Source of the DNA: Flavobacterium panacagri
GTDB lineage: Bacteria > Bacteroidota > Bacteroidia > Flavobacteriales > Flavobacteriaceae
Length of the DNA: 64,000 nucleotides
Reading direction: 5' to 3'
Assembly: GCF_030378165.1 (NCBI RefSeq)
Contig: NZ_CP119766.1
Location: forward strand, 5,766,001-5,830,000
Part shown: positions 50,349 through 60,366 of the stretch, in pieces
Numbering within the stretch: the stretch's first letter is position 1
How the letters are laid out: each line of letters starts with the position of its first letter
Translations under genes and position numbers: made by a program
Notes under the pieces: generated by a model
What the model was told of the DNA's origin: nothing
Databases searched by the model: none
The model's input: the letters and a program-made list of their open reading frames with translations, nothing else

Positions 50349-51401
50349 TTAAACTAAGTTAGTATTTTTAAAATTACGTGTAATAAATTCGAATGCTGCA
50401 TGCATGACATGTCCCATTGATTTGGCATTTTTAAATTTCATATCGTTGGTATATCTATATAATTCCATTTTGAGCTGGTTGAGATGCTCTTCGGTTGAAA
50501 TGGTATCGTGACACATGATATTCAGAAGTTTTTTAATTCTGTTTTCCGCTGAATGAATACGTTTTGCCAAGATCGCTCTTTCTTCGTCTTTATATTGAAT
50601 AATAGAACGTTCTTCTAGTTTTTCTTTAATCAGCTGAATCATTGGGAAATTTTCCTTGAAAAATTGCGGACGATATACTTTAAAATTTCCTTCGTAACAT
50701 TGCTGGTCAAAATCGATCGGGCGGATTTTATACACCACCTGATCAAAATCGTGAATTGGAACAATGACATAATTATATGCCCTCATATCTCCCAAAAGAC
50801 GAATCATACAGCGCTCATTAAACTTTACAAACTCTTTTGCAATCTGTGCTTTTTCCATTTCTGAACAGCCATCCAGCAAAGTGTCCATAAAAACGTCTCC
50901 TGGAATTCCAATAATATGCTCTTCGATTAAAGTATCATTATAAACTAGAAAGTTGATTTTATCCGGTGATAAAATATCTTCCAATTCCAAACCATAAATT
51001 CGGGAAGCATCGGCTTTTTTGATATAAAAATGAACGTAGTTATCATTGAGAATGTTTCGAACTTTAATTCTGAAAGGTTTGGAATTCCCAAAAGTACAGT
51101 AATCAATTGCATCAATATTTAGAAATTGAATAATCTCGCTGTTACCATCAGAATGCAAAAGTGAATAAATTCGTTTAAGGTTTAAGTCAATTTCATTGCG
51201 TTCAAATTCACTGTAATAAACGCGAATCCAAAGTGTGTCATTGTCATGTTTGTCATAAACATTTATCGATCCCGAAAAACGAAGCAAGTCATCATAAAAC
51301 ACAGAAACTTTAGAAATACGTTCGTATCGCTCCAAATAACTTAAAAGTGGTTGTGTTAAAGGATAAGAAGGTTTTTTTAAAACCATTAAAGGCTCGCTCA
51401 T
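50349..51401 (-). CDS. Uncharacterised cytoplasmic protein with kinase-like sequence features
   Basis: A 350-residue protein of no family I can name. It shows the order of landmarks of a protein kinase-like fold: VHFYIKK (123-129, lysine strand), ELED (139-142), NDTLIEEHI (155-163, hinge-like), LGDMRAYNY (203-211, like the GDxxxxN catalytic loop) and IRPIDFDQ (226-233, like a DFG/DFD metal motif). The C-terminal 90 residues form a helical bundle (EERAILAKRIHSAENRIKKLLN). No signal peptide. A minus-strand -7 box TAAATTTG lies at 51426-51419. Active kinase or pseudokinase cannot be decided. Confidence 0.65.
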   Translation of the reverse strand: MSEPLMVLKKPSYPLTQPLLSYLERYERISKVSVFYDDLLRFSGSINVYDKHDNDTLWIRVYYSEFERNEIDLNLKRIYSLLHSDGNSEIIQFLNIDAIDYCTFGNSKPFRIKVRNILNDNYVHFYIKKADASRIYGLELEDILSPDKINFLVYNDTLIEEHIIGIPGDVFMDTLLDGCSEMEKAQIAKEFVKFNERCMIRLLGDMRAYNYVIVPIHDFDQVVYKIRPIDFDQQCYEGNFKVYRPQFFKENFPMIQLIKEKLEERSIIQYKDEERAILAKRIHSAENRIKKLLNIMCHDTISTEEHLNQLKMELYRYTNDMKFKNAKSMGHVMHAAFEFITRNFKNTNLV

Positions 51402-51418
51402 TTTGAATATCTTTATTA

Positions 51419-51426
51419 CAAATTTA
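51419..51426 (-). promoter_or_regulatory. -7 box of the kinase-like gene
   Basis: Minus-strand TAAATTTG matches TAnnTTTG and ends 17 bases before the ATG at 51401. Confidence 0.6.
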
Positions 51427-51507
51427 CATCAATACGATTGAATGTTAGAAATTAAAGTAACAAAAATCAACTTGGCTCGTCATACTAAAAACTAAAACCA
51501 GAAAAAT

Positions 51508-52416
51508 TTGGAAACCATATTAACCATTGAGAATCTAAATAAAAGATACGGCCGAATTCAGGCTTTAAAAAATGTATCTTTTACAATACAAAAAGGTCGT
51601 GTTTATGGCATTCTTGGCCCAAACGGCAGCGGAAAATCGACTACATTAGGAATTGTTTTAAATGTTGTCAATAAATCTTCTGGCAATTATCGCTGGTTTG
51701 ACGGCAATGTAGAAACCCATGAAGCTTTGAAAAAAGTTGGTGCCATTATAGAAAGACCCAATTTCTATCCTTATATGACTGCCGAGCAAAACCTAAAACT
51801 GGTTTGCAAAATCAAAAATATCAATTACGCCAAAGTCAATGAAAAATTGGAATTGGTTGGTTTGAGTGAACGAAAAGACAGCAAGTTCAGTACCTTTTCT
51901 CTGGGAATGAAACAACGTCTGGCAATTGCATCGGCACTTTTAAATGATCCTGAAATTCTGATTTTAGATGAACCAACTAACGGATTAGATCCACAGGGAA
52001 TTCATCAAATTCGAGATATTATCAAAAAAATTGCCTCGCAGGGAACTACTATTTTATTGGCTTCACATTTATTGGATGAAGTTGAAAAAGTGTGTTCTGA
52101 AGTAATTGTTTTAAGAAAAGGAGAAGTTTTGTATTCTGGGTCTGTAGACGGAATGGCTGCAAATGAAGGTTTCTTCGAAGTTTCTTCAAATGACAACGAA
52201 GTTTTAAAATCGGTTTTAAGCAATCATGATGCTGTTGGACAAATCAAAGAAGAAGATGGAAAAGTTTTGGTCTATCTAAAATCAGACTTGTCAGCTTCTG
52301 AGTTAAACCAATTTCTGTTTTCTAAAAATGTTGTTTTAAATCATTTGGTAAAACGAAAAAACAGTCTTGAAGCTCAATTTTTAGAATTAACAAAAAACAC
52401 CAATCCAAAAAACTAA
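51508..52416 (+). CDS. ABC transporter ATP-binding protein
   Basis: The 302-residue ATPase has Walker A GPNGSGKSTT (37-46), signature FSLGMKQRLAIASALL (LGMKQ form), Walker B EILILDEPTNGLDP and the switch His in LASHLLDE. The LGMKQ signature and 300-residue length fit the NatA/BcrA-like exporters. The start is TTG (51508), as no ATG precedes the core and the next is inside it. It is followed 7 bp later by the permease gene. Substrate unknown. Confidence 0.92.
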   Translation: METILTIENLNKRYGRIQALKNVSFTIQKGRVYGILGPNGSGKSTTLGIVLNVVNKSSGNYRWFDGNVETHEALKKVGAIIERPNFYPYMTAEQNLKLVCKIKNINYAKVNEKLELVGLSERKDSKFSTFSLGMKQRLAIASALLNDPEILILDEPTNGLDPQGIHQIRDIIKKIASQGTTILLASHLLDEVEKVCSEVIVLRKGEVLYSGSVDGMAANEGFFEVSSNDNEVLKSVLSNHDAVGQIKEEDGKVLVYLKSDLSASELNQFLFSKNVVLNHLVKRKNSLEAQFLELTKNTNPKN

Positions 52417-52423
52417 CCAAGTT

Positions 52424-53260
52424 ATGAAAAGACTTCTCTCTATAGAATTACAAAAAATCTGGATGAACAAAGCCAGTAAAATATTGACTTTAACTTATTT
52501 CATATTACTTTCTTTTATAGCTTTAATTGCTGCCATAAAATTTGATATTGGCCCGTTCAAATTTCATTTGGCTGAAATGGGAATTTTCAACTTTCCTTTT
52601 ATCTGGCACTTCAATACTTATGTGGCTGCTATTCTTAAGCTTTTCCTTGCTATTGTAATTGTTTCAATGATGGCAAATGAATACAGTTATGGAACTTTAA
52701 AACAAAATTTAATAGATGGTTTAAGTAAAAAAGAATTCATTCTGTCTAAATTTTTAACGGTTGTTTTGTTTGCATTTATCTCAACTGTTTTTGTTTTTGT
52801 AATGAGTTTAATTTTAGGATTAGTTTTTTCTTCTTATACTGAAATTGATATTATTTTTACTGATTTAGATTATCTTTTAGCCTTTTTTGTCAAACTGACA
52901 GGTTTCTTTTCTTTCTGTTTATTTTTAGGAATTTTTGTAAAAAGATCAGCATTTGCTTTAGGTTTTCTTTTAGTGTGGAGTATTATTGAAAGCATATTAA
53001 GAGGATTTCTAGCTTTTAAAGTATTTCCTGAAAGTAATACTGATGAAAAAATCACACAGTTTTTTCCTTTAGAATCCATGTCCAATTTAATTGTCAATCC
53101 AGCTCCTAGATTGTCTGTAGTTAAAAATATTGGTACTCAAATTGGAATCGAAACAGACATTGATTACAGTGTAAGTTATTTTGGTATTTTAATCGTTTTA
53201 GCATGGACTTTCTTATTTGTTTATTTTTCTTACAAACTATTAAAAAATAGAGATTTATAG
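52424..53260 (+). CDS. ABC transporter permease (ABC-2 type)
   Basis: A 278-residue membrane protein of about six helices, with the ABC-2 pattern: first helix after LSIELQKIWMNKASKI, the MANEYSYGTLKQNLIDGLSKKEF coupling segment (about 83-105) that contacts the ATPase, then three paired helices. It forms an exporter with the preceding ATPase. It ends 15 bp before the T9SS protein gene. The cargo is not predicted. Confidence 0.9.
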   Translation: MKRLLSIELQKIWMNKASKILTLTYFILLSFIALIAAIKFDIGPFKFHLAEMGIFNFPFIWHFNTYVAAILKLFLAIVIVSMMANEYSYGTLKQNLIDGLSKKEFILSKFLTVVLFAFISTVFVFVMSLILGLVFSSYTEIDIIFTDLDYLLAFFVKLTGFFSFCLFLGIFVKRSAFALGFLLVWSIIESILRGFLAFKVFPESNTDEKITQFFPLESMSNLIVNPAPRLSVVKNIGTQIGIETDIDYSVSYFGILIVLAWTFLFVYFSYKLLKNRDL

Positions 53261-53277
53261 TATATTTGCTATACTAT
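53257..53277 (+). promoter_or_regulatory. Inverted repeat overlapping a -7 box and the start codon of the 777-residue gene
   Basis: ATAGTATA (53257-53264) and TATACTAT (53270-53277) pair around TTTGC. A TATATTTG -7 box is at 53261-53268, and the ATG is at 53276. A start site five to six bases after the box would make the transcript nearly leaderless. It may also be chance at this AT content. Confidence 0.4.
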
Positions 53278-55609
53278 GAATTATTTTAAAAGCCTTTTAA
53301 TTTTATTACTTGTAAACTTCACATGTATTTGTGCCAATGCACAAGTAATCACTATAGATGGCGCAAGAACGCCAAAGCAATTAGTAGAAAACACTTTAGT
53401 TAACAGCTCTTGTCTCGCTATTGGTAATACTGCCGGTAAGGGAGATGGAGCTTTTCCTATTGTACCTATGAGCTATGCTTATTTTAGTTCAGGTACAAGC
53501 AATTTTCCATTTTCTGAGGGCGTTGTTTTAAGTACTTCTATGGGAATAGAAATAGCTGGCCCATATACTGCATCAACTGGAGGAGGGAGTAATGTTTGGC
53601 TTGGTGATCCAGATCTAGATCAAGCTTTAGGAATTACTTCTGTCAACGCGACATCCTTAGAGTTTGATTTTGTTCCCTTAACCGATTTAATTAGTTTCAA
53701 TTACATTTTTGCTTCAAATGAATACCAATATGGCTATCCTTGTTCCTATTCAGATGGTTTTGCTTTTTTAATTAAAGAAGCAGGAACAAGCGATATGTAT
53801 CAAAATATAGCCACCATACCTAATACAAATATTCCCGTTTCTTCCTTGAATATTCATCCTACAATTGTACCTGGAAAAGATCGAAATGGAAATAACTATA
53901 ATGGTTGTCCTGAAGTAAATCCGCAATATTTTAATGGTTTTAATCCCGCATCGGCACCAATAAATTTTACAGGGCAAACTGTTGTAATGAATGCCAGAAC
54001 CAATGTAACACCAGGAAAAACATATCACATTAAGCTTGTTATTGGCGATGACCGATTTCAATATTACGATTCAGCCGTCTTCTTGCAAGCGGGCAGTTTC
54101 ACATCAAAAATTGATTTTGGTGAAGATAGAACAGCCGCAAACAATAACACCGTTTGTTTTGGAGAAACAATAGTATTGGATACAAAACTATCTCCGTCTT
54201 ATACTTACAAATGGTTTAAGGACAATATAGAAATTAGTGGAGCAAATGCTTCATCGTATAGTGCTACAGAAACCGGAAACTATAAGGCAGAAGTAACATT
54301 TGCACCATCAACTTGTGCAGTAGTTGGAGAAATTAAACTTGAATTTGCTCCTGAAATTCTTTCAACAAATACTATTCTTTTACAATGTGACGATAACAAT
54401 GACGGAATCTCCATTTTCAATCTAACCAAAGCAAATAATATTATAAAAAATAATGTTTCAAGCATTATAAATGAGGGATATTATCTAACACTGGCAGATG
54501 CGCAGAATAAAACCAATAAAATTTCGTCACCAGAACATTATATAAATACAGCTAATAACCAAATTATATATGCTCGTTTAGAAAATGAATTTGGATGTTT
54601 TATAACTGCAACAGTGACACTGCAAATTGCTTCAACTTCAATTGTGAATCCCGCTCCAATAAATGTTTGTGATGGAGATGAAATTCAAGATGGACTGCAT
54701 CAATTTGATTTGAATTCAGAAGTTACACCACAAATCATGACTGGTCTTCCAAGTGGCTTAACTGCTATCTATTTTTTAACTGCAAATGATGCATTAACTG
54801 AAACAAATCCATTACCAAATATCTTTAGAAATACAATTCCTTACAATCAGACCATTTATGCCAGAGTGGTCAATGGCCCTGATTGTTATGACGTTGTGCC
54901 TGTCCCTCTCGTTATAAACACTTTTGATCCGCCAAACTTTGAAGACGAATCTGAATATCTATGCCAAAACAATACTCTTACTTTGTCTGTTGCTTCAGGT
55001 TTCAGCAGTTATTTATGGAGCAATGGCGGTACTTCAGACACAATAAATATTAATTCGGCTGGAGATTATTCTGTGACCGTAAAAGATGTCAATGGATGTG
55101 AAAAAACAAAAAACTTTAAAGTAATTTCATCTGAACCTGCTGTGATAACAAATGCTGTTGTCAAAGATTTTTCTGGAAATGACAATTCTGTTTTAATTGA
55201 ATATAATGGCACAGGTAATTACGAATTCTCATTAGACGGACTAACATTTCAAGACGATCCAATGTTTAATGGAATTAGTCCTGGGACTTACACTGCAGTC
55301 GTGAGAGATAAAAATGGATGCGGTTTGTCTAACTTTTACCTAGTTTATGTTTTAGACTATCCACGATTTTTTACTCCAAATGGGGATGGATACAATGATT
55401 TATGGGTTATTAAAGATTCTAATTCACTTCCTGATTATACCATAAGTATTTTTGACCGCTATGGAAAATTATTGAAACAAATGAACCAAAACAGTCTAGG
55501 ATGGACAGGAAATTTCAACGGAAAACAATTACCTTCTGATGATTATTGGTTTACCTTAATTTTTATTGATGGTAGAAATGTAAAAGGACATTTTAGTTTA
55601 AAGAGATAA
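53276..55609 (+). CDS. T9SS type B secreted protein with choice-of-anchor L-like domain
   Basis: A 777-residue exported protein: signal peptide (about 1-22, ending ICANAQ), a choice-of-anchor L-like domain with NASSCLAIGNT-type start and SLEFDFVPLTDLISFNYIFASNEYQYGYPC (about 125-154), followed by Ig/PKD-like sections (FGEDRTAANNNTVCFGETIVL; PPNFEDESEYLCQNNTLTL), and the gliding-motility-associated C-terminal domain (about 690-777: FFTPNGDGYNDLW, SIFDRYGKLLKQM, LPSDDYWFTL, VKGHFSLKR). The C-terminus directs secretion through the type IX system. It is adjacent to a larger relative. Confidence 0.93.
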   Translation: MNYFKSLLILLLVNFTCICANAQVITIDGARTPKQLVENTLVNSSCLAIGNTAGKGDGAFPIVPMSYAYFSSGTSNFPFSEGVVLSTSMGIEIAGPYTASTGGGSNVWLGDPDLDQALGITSVNATSLEFDFVPLTDLISFNYIFASNEYQYGYPCSYSDGFAFLIKEAGTSDMYQNIATIPNTNIPVSSLNIHPTIVPGKDRNGNNYNGCPEVNPQYFNGFNPASAPINFTGQTVVMNARTNVTPGKTYHIKLVIGDDRFQYYDSAVFLQAGSFTSKIDFGEDRTAANNNTVCFGETIVLDTKLSPSYTYKWFKDNIEISGANASSYSATETGNYKAEVTFAPSTCAVVGEIKLEFAPEILSTNTILLQCDDNNDGISIFNLTKANNIIKNNVSSIINEGYYLTLADAQNKTNKISSPEHYINTANNQIIYARLENEFGCFITATVTLQIASTSIVNPAPINVCDGDEIQDGLHQFDLNSEVTPQIMTGLPSGLTAIYFLTANDALTETNPLPNIFRNTIPYNQTIYARVVNGPDCYDVVPVPLVINTFDPPNFEDESEYLCQNNTLTLSVASGFSSYLWSNGGTSDTININSAGDYSVTVKDVNGCEKTKNFKVISSEPAVITNAVVKDFSGNDNSVLIEYNGTGNYEFSLDGLTFQDDPMFNGISPGTYTAVVRDKNGCGLSNFYLVYVLDYPRFFTPNGDGYNDLWVIKDSNSLPDYTISIFDRYGKLLKQMNQNSLGWTGNFNGKQLPSDDYWFTLIFIDGRNVKGHFSLKR

Positions 55610-55731
55610 CAACACATTAATAACAATAGTTAGTTTCTGGTCTTAATGAAGTGAAGATTTTTCAAAATCTTAAATTTTTCTTTTTTTAGAAGAAAAAACA
55701 TCTTATTTTATAGGATCATTAAAATAAATCC

Positions 55732-55739
55732 TATTTTTG
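55732..55739 (+). promoter_or_regulatory. -7 box of the 1495-residue T9SS gene
   Basis: TATTTTTG matches TAnnTTTG and ends 41 bases before the ATG at 55781. The sequence TAGGAT...ATCCTA just upstream is a weak inverted repeat. Confidence 0.6.
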
Positions 55740-55780
55740 GTTTTGGCGATTCAAATCAGTGACAGCCATTTACCAAGCCA

Positions 55781-58700
55781 ATGAAAAAAATAGTACTCTT
55801 TCTCCTGTTTCTTTTTTTTACTTTAAATTGCTTTTCTCAATTCAGTAAAACGCATTATATACCGCCGTTAGTTTCTGTGGTAGGATTTGCAAACGATCAA
55901 TATTTATATATTTCGACTCCAAGCGTTACGAATGTAAATTTTAAAATAATAGCTAACGGAGGCAGTGTAATAAATGGAACTGTAAACAATACCAATCCTT
56001 ATCGTTATTATATTGGTACAGGTCTTACCACACAATTATTCACCCCTTTAACCAATATTGGAGTTATAGCAGACAGAGGGTATATTATTGAGGCTGAAGA
56101 TTTAGTTTATGTCAGTGCAAGGGTCAATGCTGGGCTCTCAATTAGTAAAGAGTATAATCATGCCGGAGGATTAGTGTCTAAAGGAAATAGTGCTCTTGGT
56201 ACTACTTTTAGATTAGGCGCTATGTTAAATCCTCTCTATGATGAAACGTTGTTAAACTTTGCTTCCATCATGGCTACTGAAAATGGAACTAAAGTCACTA
56301 TATCCAATATTCAAAACGGCACTCAGCTTTTGGATGGAACAATAGTTTCTGGCCCAATAACGATAACTTTAAATAAGAATGAAAGTTATGTACTCGCTTT
56401 AGTGAATATTGATAATTCGCAACCCTCAAATAGCTCCAAAATGATTGGTGCATTGGTTACTTCAGACAAATCAGTTGTTGTTAATTCAGGTTCATTTGGA
56501 GGAAGCAATAGTACCGCAATAAATACTATAAATGGTTCACCTTATATTGCTGGACGAGATGTGGGATTTGATCAAATTGTTTCGTTAGAAAAAACAGGAA
56601 AAGAATACATTTTTATAAAAGGTCTTGGAACTGATGAATTAGAACGTGTTTTATTGGTAGCACATTATAATAATACCGAGATATTTCTTAATGGTTCTTC
56701 TACTCCTTATAAAATACTTAACAGCGGTGAATACATTGCAATTGATGGAAGCCAATTTAACAACGGAAGTTTATATGTAAAAACATCTGCCAATGTATTT
56801 GCTTACCAAAGTATTGCAGGAACTGATGCTCCAGCTAATCAAAATATGTTTTTTGTTCCTCCGATAAACTGTGCTACTCCAAATACAGTTGACAACATAC
56901 CTCAGATTCAATCTATTGGCAATAATACTTTTAACGGTTATCTAAATATTGTTACCGAAACTGGAGCCTCAGTTTTGTTAAACAACAGCCCTATTAGCGC
57001 AACACCTGTCGCAATTCAGGGAACAGCAGATTTTGTACGTTACAGCATTCCTAATTTAGCTGGAAATATAGCTGTAAAATCAACCAAGCAAATATATGTT
57101 TCTTACTTTGGAACCAATGGAGCGGCAACTTATGGGGGATATTATTCTGGTTTTGATTTAAAACCAGAAATTGTAAGCAGTAAAATTACACTCGATAACT
57201 CTTCATGCATCCCAAATGTATCTTTAAAAATAAATACCTTATCTTCTTATGATACTTTTCAATGGTACAAAGACGATGTTCTGATTCCAGGCGAAACTAA
57301 AAACAACTATACTCCTACCCAACCTGGTTTTTATCAGGTAAGAGGCAGTATTTCTGGCTGTGTTACCAATATTTTCTCTGACAAAATTCCAGTAAGCGAA
57401 TGTCCAATTAATCAAGATAATGATTTAGTAAATGACAATATTGACATCGATTATGATAATGATGGCATAACAAACTGTACCGAATCTTATGGCGATCAAG
57501 CTATAAATATTTCAAACCCAAATTCAGGACTGGTCAAAGTGGGGACTTATTCTAATTCTTTTTCAGGTTTGGTTACCAATCTTATTTCAGTCCCAGTTCC
57601 TTTTAGTGGTAATACAGATGGAAGTTTTGTTACCCATGTCGCTCCAGGAAAAGGTTCTACTGTAAGCTATGCTTTAAATTTTGCTAAACCAATAAATCTT
57701 CGATTGGAATACAGTTCTGCGGCAAATGCTGATGAATTTTTAAATCCTAATTCTGAATACATTATCAATTCGGATATCAATAAAACTTTTACAGTTTTAA
57801 ATCCTGACAATCAATTATTAATTGATACTAATTATGATGGGATATATGAAAGTGGTGTTACTGAGTTTTCTTCGTTTGAAATTCGTTTCCGATTAAATGG
57901 AAATATTCCTTTACCAGCTGGAACCGGCACATTCAAATTTCAGTCTTATCAAACCCAATCGTTTAAAATCTCTCACAAAAATCTTTCAGATGATGCCGGT
58001 AATAAATCAACTTTTAAGCTAATTGCAACTTGTGTTCCAAAAGATACTGACGGAGACGGAATTCCAGACCAATTAGATTTAGATTCAGACAATGACGGTA
58101 TTCCTGATTTAATAGAATCACAAACAACACCTAAACCATTATCCAATACTGACATTAATTTAGATGGATTGGACGATATGTTTTCTTTAACAGCACCTCC
58201 TTTAGATACCGACAAAGATGGCATTCCTAATTATCTTGATTTAGACAGTGATAATGACGGAATATACGATTTAGTCGAATCTGGAAGTAATGCGCCGGAT
58301 GCCAACAGAGATGGAGTAATTGACACAATGGATTTTGGAAATAATGGATTATCTGATGCATTAGAAACGAATCCCGACAGCGGAAAATTAAATTACACTA
58401 TTTTAGATTCTGATAACGACGGCATAAAAAACTATACTGAACTCGACAGTGATAACGATGGCTGTAACGATGTCATAGAAGCTGGATTTACTGATCCTGA
58501 CTTTGATGGTCAATTAGGAAATACTCCTGTAATTGTAAATTCTTTTGGAATTGTTACCAGCAGAACAGATGGTTATACACCTCCTAATGGCAATTATATT
58601 ATTGCAACTCCAATTATAATAACCAAACAGCCCGAAAATCAAACAGTTTGTGAACTCGAAAAAGCAACTTTTGTAATTGAATCTAATGCCGACAGCTTTC

Positions 58701-60268
58701 AATGGCAGTTTTCAACCGATGGCGGAACTATTTGGAATGCAGTACCCGAGAATACCCTTTATTCTGGAACTAAAACTACGGCTTTGACGATACAGAAAAC
58801 AAGCAAAACTATGAGTGGATATCAATATCGTGTACAATTAAATAGAAATAACAATGCTTGCGGTTTGATTTCGGCAAATTCAGTGAGTTTTAATCTTCTA
58901 ACATTACCTATTCTAAATTCGCCCGTAACCATTGTACAATGTGATGACGACACTGATGGTATTTCTAATTTTAATGTAACTGAAAAAAACAATTTTGTTT
59001 CTAATAATTTTTCAAATGAGATCTTTACCTATTACACTACTTTAAATGGCGCAAATACAAAAGATGCCACAACATTGATTTCAAATCCGCTATCGTATAC
59101 AAGTGGAAATAAAAGCATTTGGACTAGAGTAGAGAATTCAAATGGCTGTTTTTCGGTTTCTCAATTAAATCTAGTCGTTTCAACAACACAGATAGATCCA
59201 AGTTTTAAAAGGTCTTTTGCAATCTGTGACGATTCTATTGATAATTTAAGTACCGATACAGATGGAATCACATCCTTTGATTTTAGCTCTGTTACTCATG
59301 AAATCGAAGCTATGCTCCCTTCTGCAGGAACAAATTACTCGATAAAGTATTATGCAAATGAAATAGATGCCTTCGCAGAAATTAATGCAATTACAGATAA
59401 TTCGAATTATAGAAATACTACACCAAATCAGCAGAATATTTGGGTAAGGGTAGACAGTAATTTGGATAATGCTTGCTTTGGAATAGGACCTTTTATAACA
59501 TTAAAAGTAAATGCAAAACCTAACATAGATATTAACAGTGATAAAAGCGCTGATGGATTGGTTTGTTCCAATTTACCATCATTTTTCATTAAACTTGATG
59601 CAGGAATTATCGGAAATACCACAGCAAGTACATACACTTATATTTGGTCAAAAGACGAAAGTATAATACCAGGAGAAACAAATGAAACCCTTGATGTTAA
59701 CGAACCAGGAAAATATACTGTTGAAGTTTTTACCAAAGACGAAAACAGCTGCAGCAGAACAAGAACTATTACCGTTACTGCTTCGGATATAGCACATCTT
59801 GATTCGGTATCTATTTCAGACTTATCTGATTTTAATACTGTCGAAGTAAATGTTTCAGGAACTGGAAACTATGAATATAGTATTGACGATCCGAATGGCC
59901 CTTTCCAAGAATCAAATTCATTTGAATATGTTCGTGCTGGAATACATGAACTTTATGTAAATGATAAAAATAACTGTGGAAAAATTTCAAAAACTATTGC
60001 TGTTCTTGGAATCCCAAAATATTTCACTCCAAATAATGACGGATATAATGACTATTGGAACATTCAAGGAGCAAATGAAACATTAAATTCTGGTGCCAAA
60101 ATCCTTATTTTCGATCGATATGGCAAATTAATTAAACAAATTACTTCTACCAGTAATGGCTGGGACGGAACGTATACCGGAAGTCCAATGCCTGCCGATG
60201 ATTATTGGTATACTATAAAATTGGAAGATGGACGAGAAGTAAAAGGTCATTTCAGTTTAAAAAGATAG
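55781..60268 (+). CDS. Giant T9SS type B secreted protein with IgGFc-binding-like and calcium-repeat domains
   Basis: A 1495-residue exported protein: signal peptide (about 1-20), an N-terminal IgGFc-binding-like region (about 25-460: SKTHYIPPLVSVVG, YLYISTPS, and later DAPANQNMFFVPPINC), an Ig-like domain (FQWYKDDVLIPGE), a thrombospondin type 3-like calcium-repeat zone (about 750-905: DTDGDGIPDQLDLDSDNDGIPD and at least four similar units), more Ig-like domains, and the C-terminal sorting domain (YFTPNNDGYNDYWN, IFDRYGKLIKQI, MPADDYWYTIKLEDGREVKGHFSLKR). It is likely a cell-surface or secreted adhesin, and shares the C-terminal domain with the preceding gene. Confidence 0.93.
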   Translation: MKKIVLFLLFLFFTLNCFSQFSKTHYIPPLVSVVGFANDQYLYISTPSVTNVNFKIIANGGSVINGTVNNTNPYRYYIGTGLTTQLFTPLTNIGVIADRGYIIEAEDLVYVSARVNAGLSISKEYNHAGGLVSKGNSALGTTFRLGAMLNPLYDETLLNFASIMATENGTKVTISNIQNGTQLLDGTIVSGPITITLNKNESYVLALVNIDNSQPSNSSKMIGALVTSDKSVVVNSGSFGGSNSTAINTINGSPYIAGRDVGFDQIVSLEKTGKEYIFIKGLGTDELERVLLVAHYNNTEIFLNGSSTPYKILNSGEYIAIDGSQFNNGSLYVKTSANVFAYQSIAGTDAPANQNMFFVPPINCATPNTVDNIPQIQSIGNNTFNGYLNIVTETGASVLLNNSPISATPVAIQGTADFVRYSIPNLAGNIAVKSTKQIYVSYFGTNGAATYGGYYSGFDLKPEIVSSKITLDNSSCIPNVSLKINTLSSYDTFQWYKDDVLIPGETKNNYTPTQPGFYQVRGSISGCVTNIFSDKIPVSECPINQDNDLVNDNIDIDYDNDGITNCTESYGDQAINISNPNSGLVKVGTYSNSFSGLVTNLISVPVPFSGNTDGSFVTHVAPGKGSTVSYALNFAKPINLRLEYSSAANADEFLNPNSEYIINSDINKTFTVLNPDNQLLIDTNYDGIYESGVTEFSSFEIRFRLNGNIPLPAGTGTFKFQSYQTQSFKISHKNLSDDAGNKSTFKLIATCVPKDTDGDGIPDQLDLDSDNDGIPDLIESQTTPKPLSNTDINLDGLDDMFSLTAPPLDTDKDGIPNYLDLDSDNDGIYDLVESGSNAPDANRDGVIDTMDFGNNGLSDALETNPDSGKLNYTILDSDNDGIKNYTELDSDNDGCNDVIEAGFTDPDFDGQLGNTPVIVNSFGIVTSRTDGYTPPNGNYIIATPIIITKQPENQTVCELEKATFVIESNADSFQWQFSTDGGTIWNAVPENTLYSGTKTTALTIQKTSKTMSGYQYRVQLNRNNNACGLISANSVSFNLLTLPILNSPVTIVQCDDDTDGISNFNVTEKNNFVSNNFSNEIFTYYTTLNGANTKDATTLISNPLSYTSGNKSIWTRVENSNGCFSVSQLNLVVSTTQIDPSFKRSFAICDDSIDNLSTDTDGITSFDFSSVTHEIEAMLPSAGTNYSIKYYANEIDAFAEINAITDNSNYRNTTPNQQNIWVRVDSNLDNACFGIGPFITLKVNAKPNIDINSDKSADGLVCSNLPSFFIKLDAGIIGNTTASTYTYIWSKDESIIPGETNETLDVNEPGKYTVEVFTKDENSCSRTRTITVTASDIAHLDSVSISDLSDFNTVEVNVSGTGNYEYSIDDPNGPFQESNSFEYVRAGIHELYVNDKNNCGKISKTIAVLGIPKYFTPNNDGYNDYWNIQGANETLNSGAKILIFDRYGKLIKQITSTSNGWDGTYTGSPMPADDYWYTIKLEDGREVKGHFSLKR

Positions 60269-60294
60269 ATCTTTAAAATTCCAATAAATAGCAA

Positions 60295-60346
60295 AAAAAA
60301 TCCCAAACTCCAGTTCCGAGACTTCGGAAGGAATTTGGGATTTTTT
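60295..60346. terminator. Bidirectional terminator between the T9SS gene and typA
   Basis: AAAAAATCCCAAA (60295-60307) and TTTGGGATTTTTT (60334-60346) pair around a loop that holds the smaller hairpin CCGAGACTTCGG. T runs lie on both sides, so it could end both convergent genes. Confidence 0.88.
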
Positions 60347-60366
60347 ATATTGAGATCTAAAATTTA

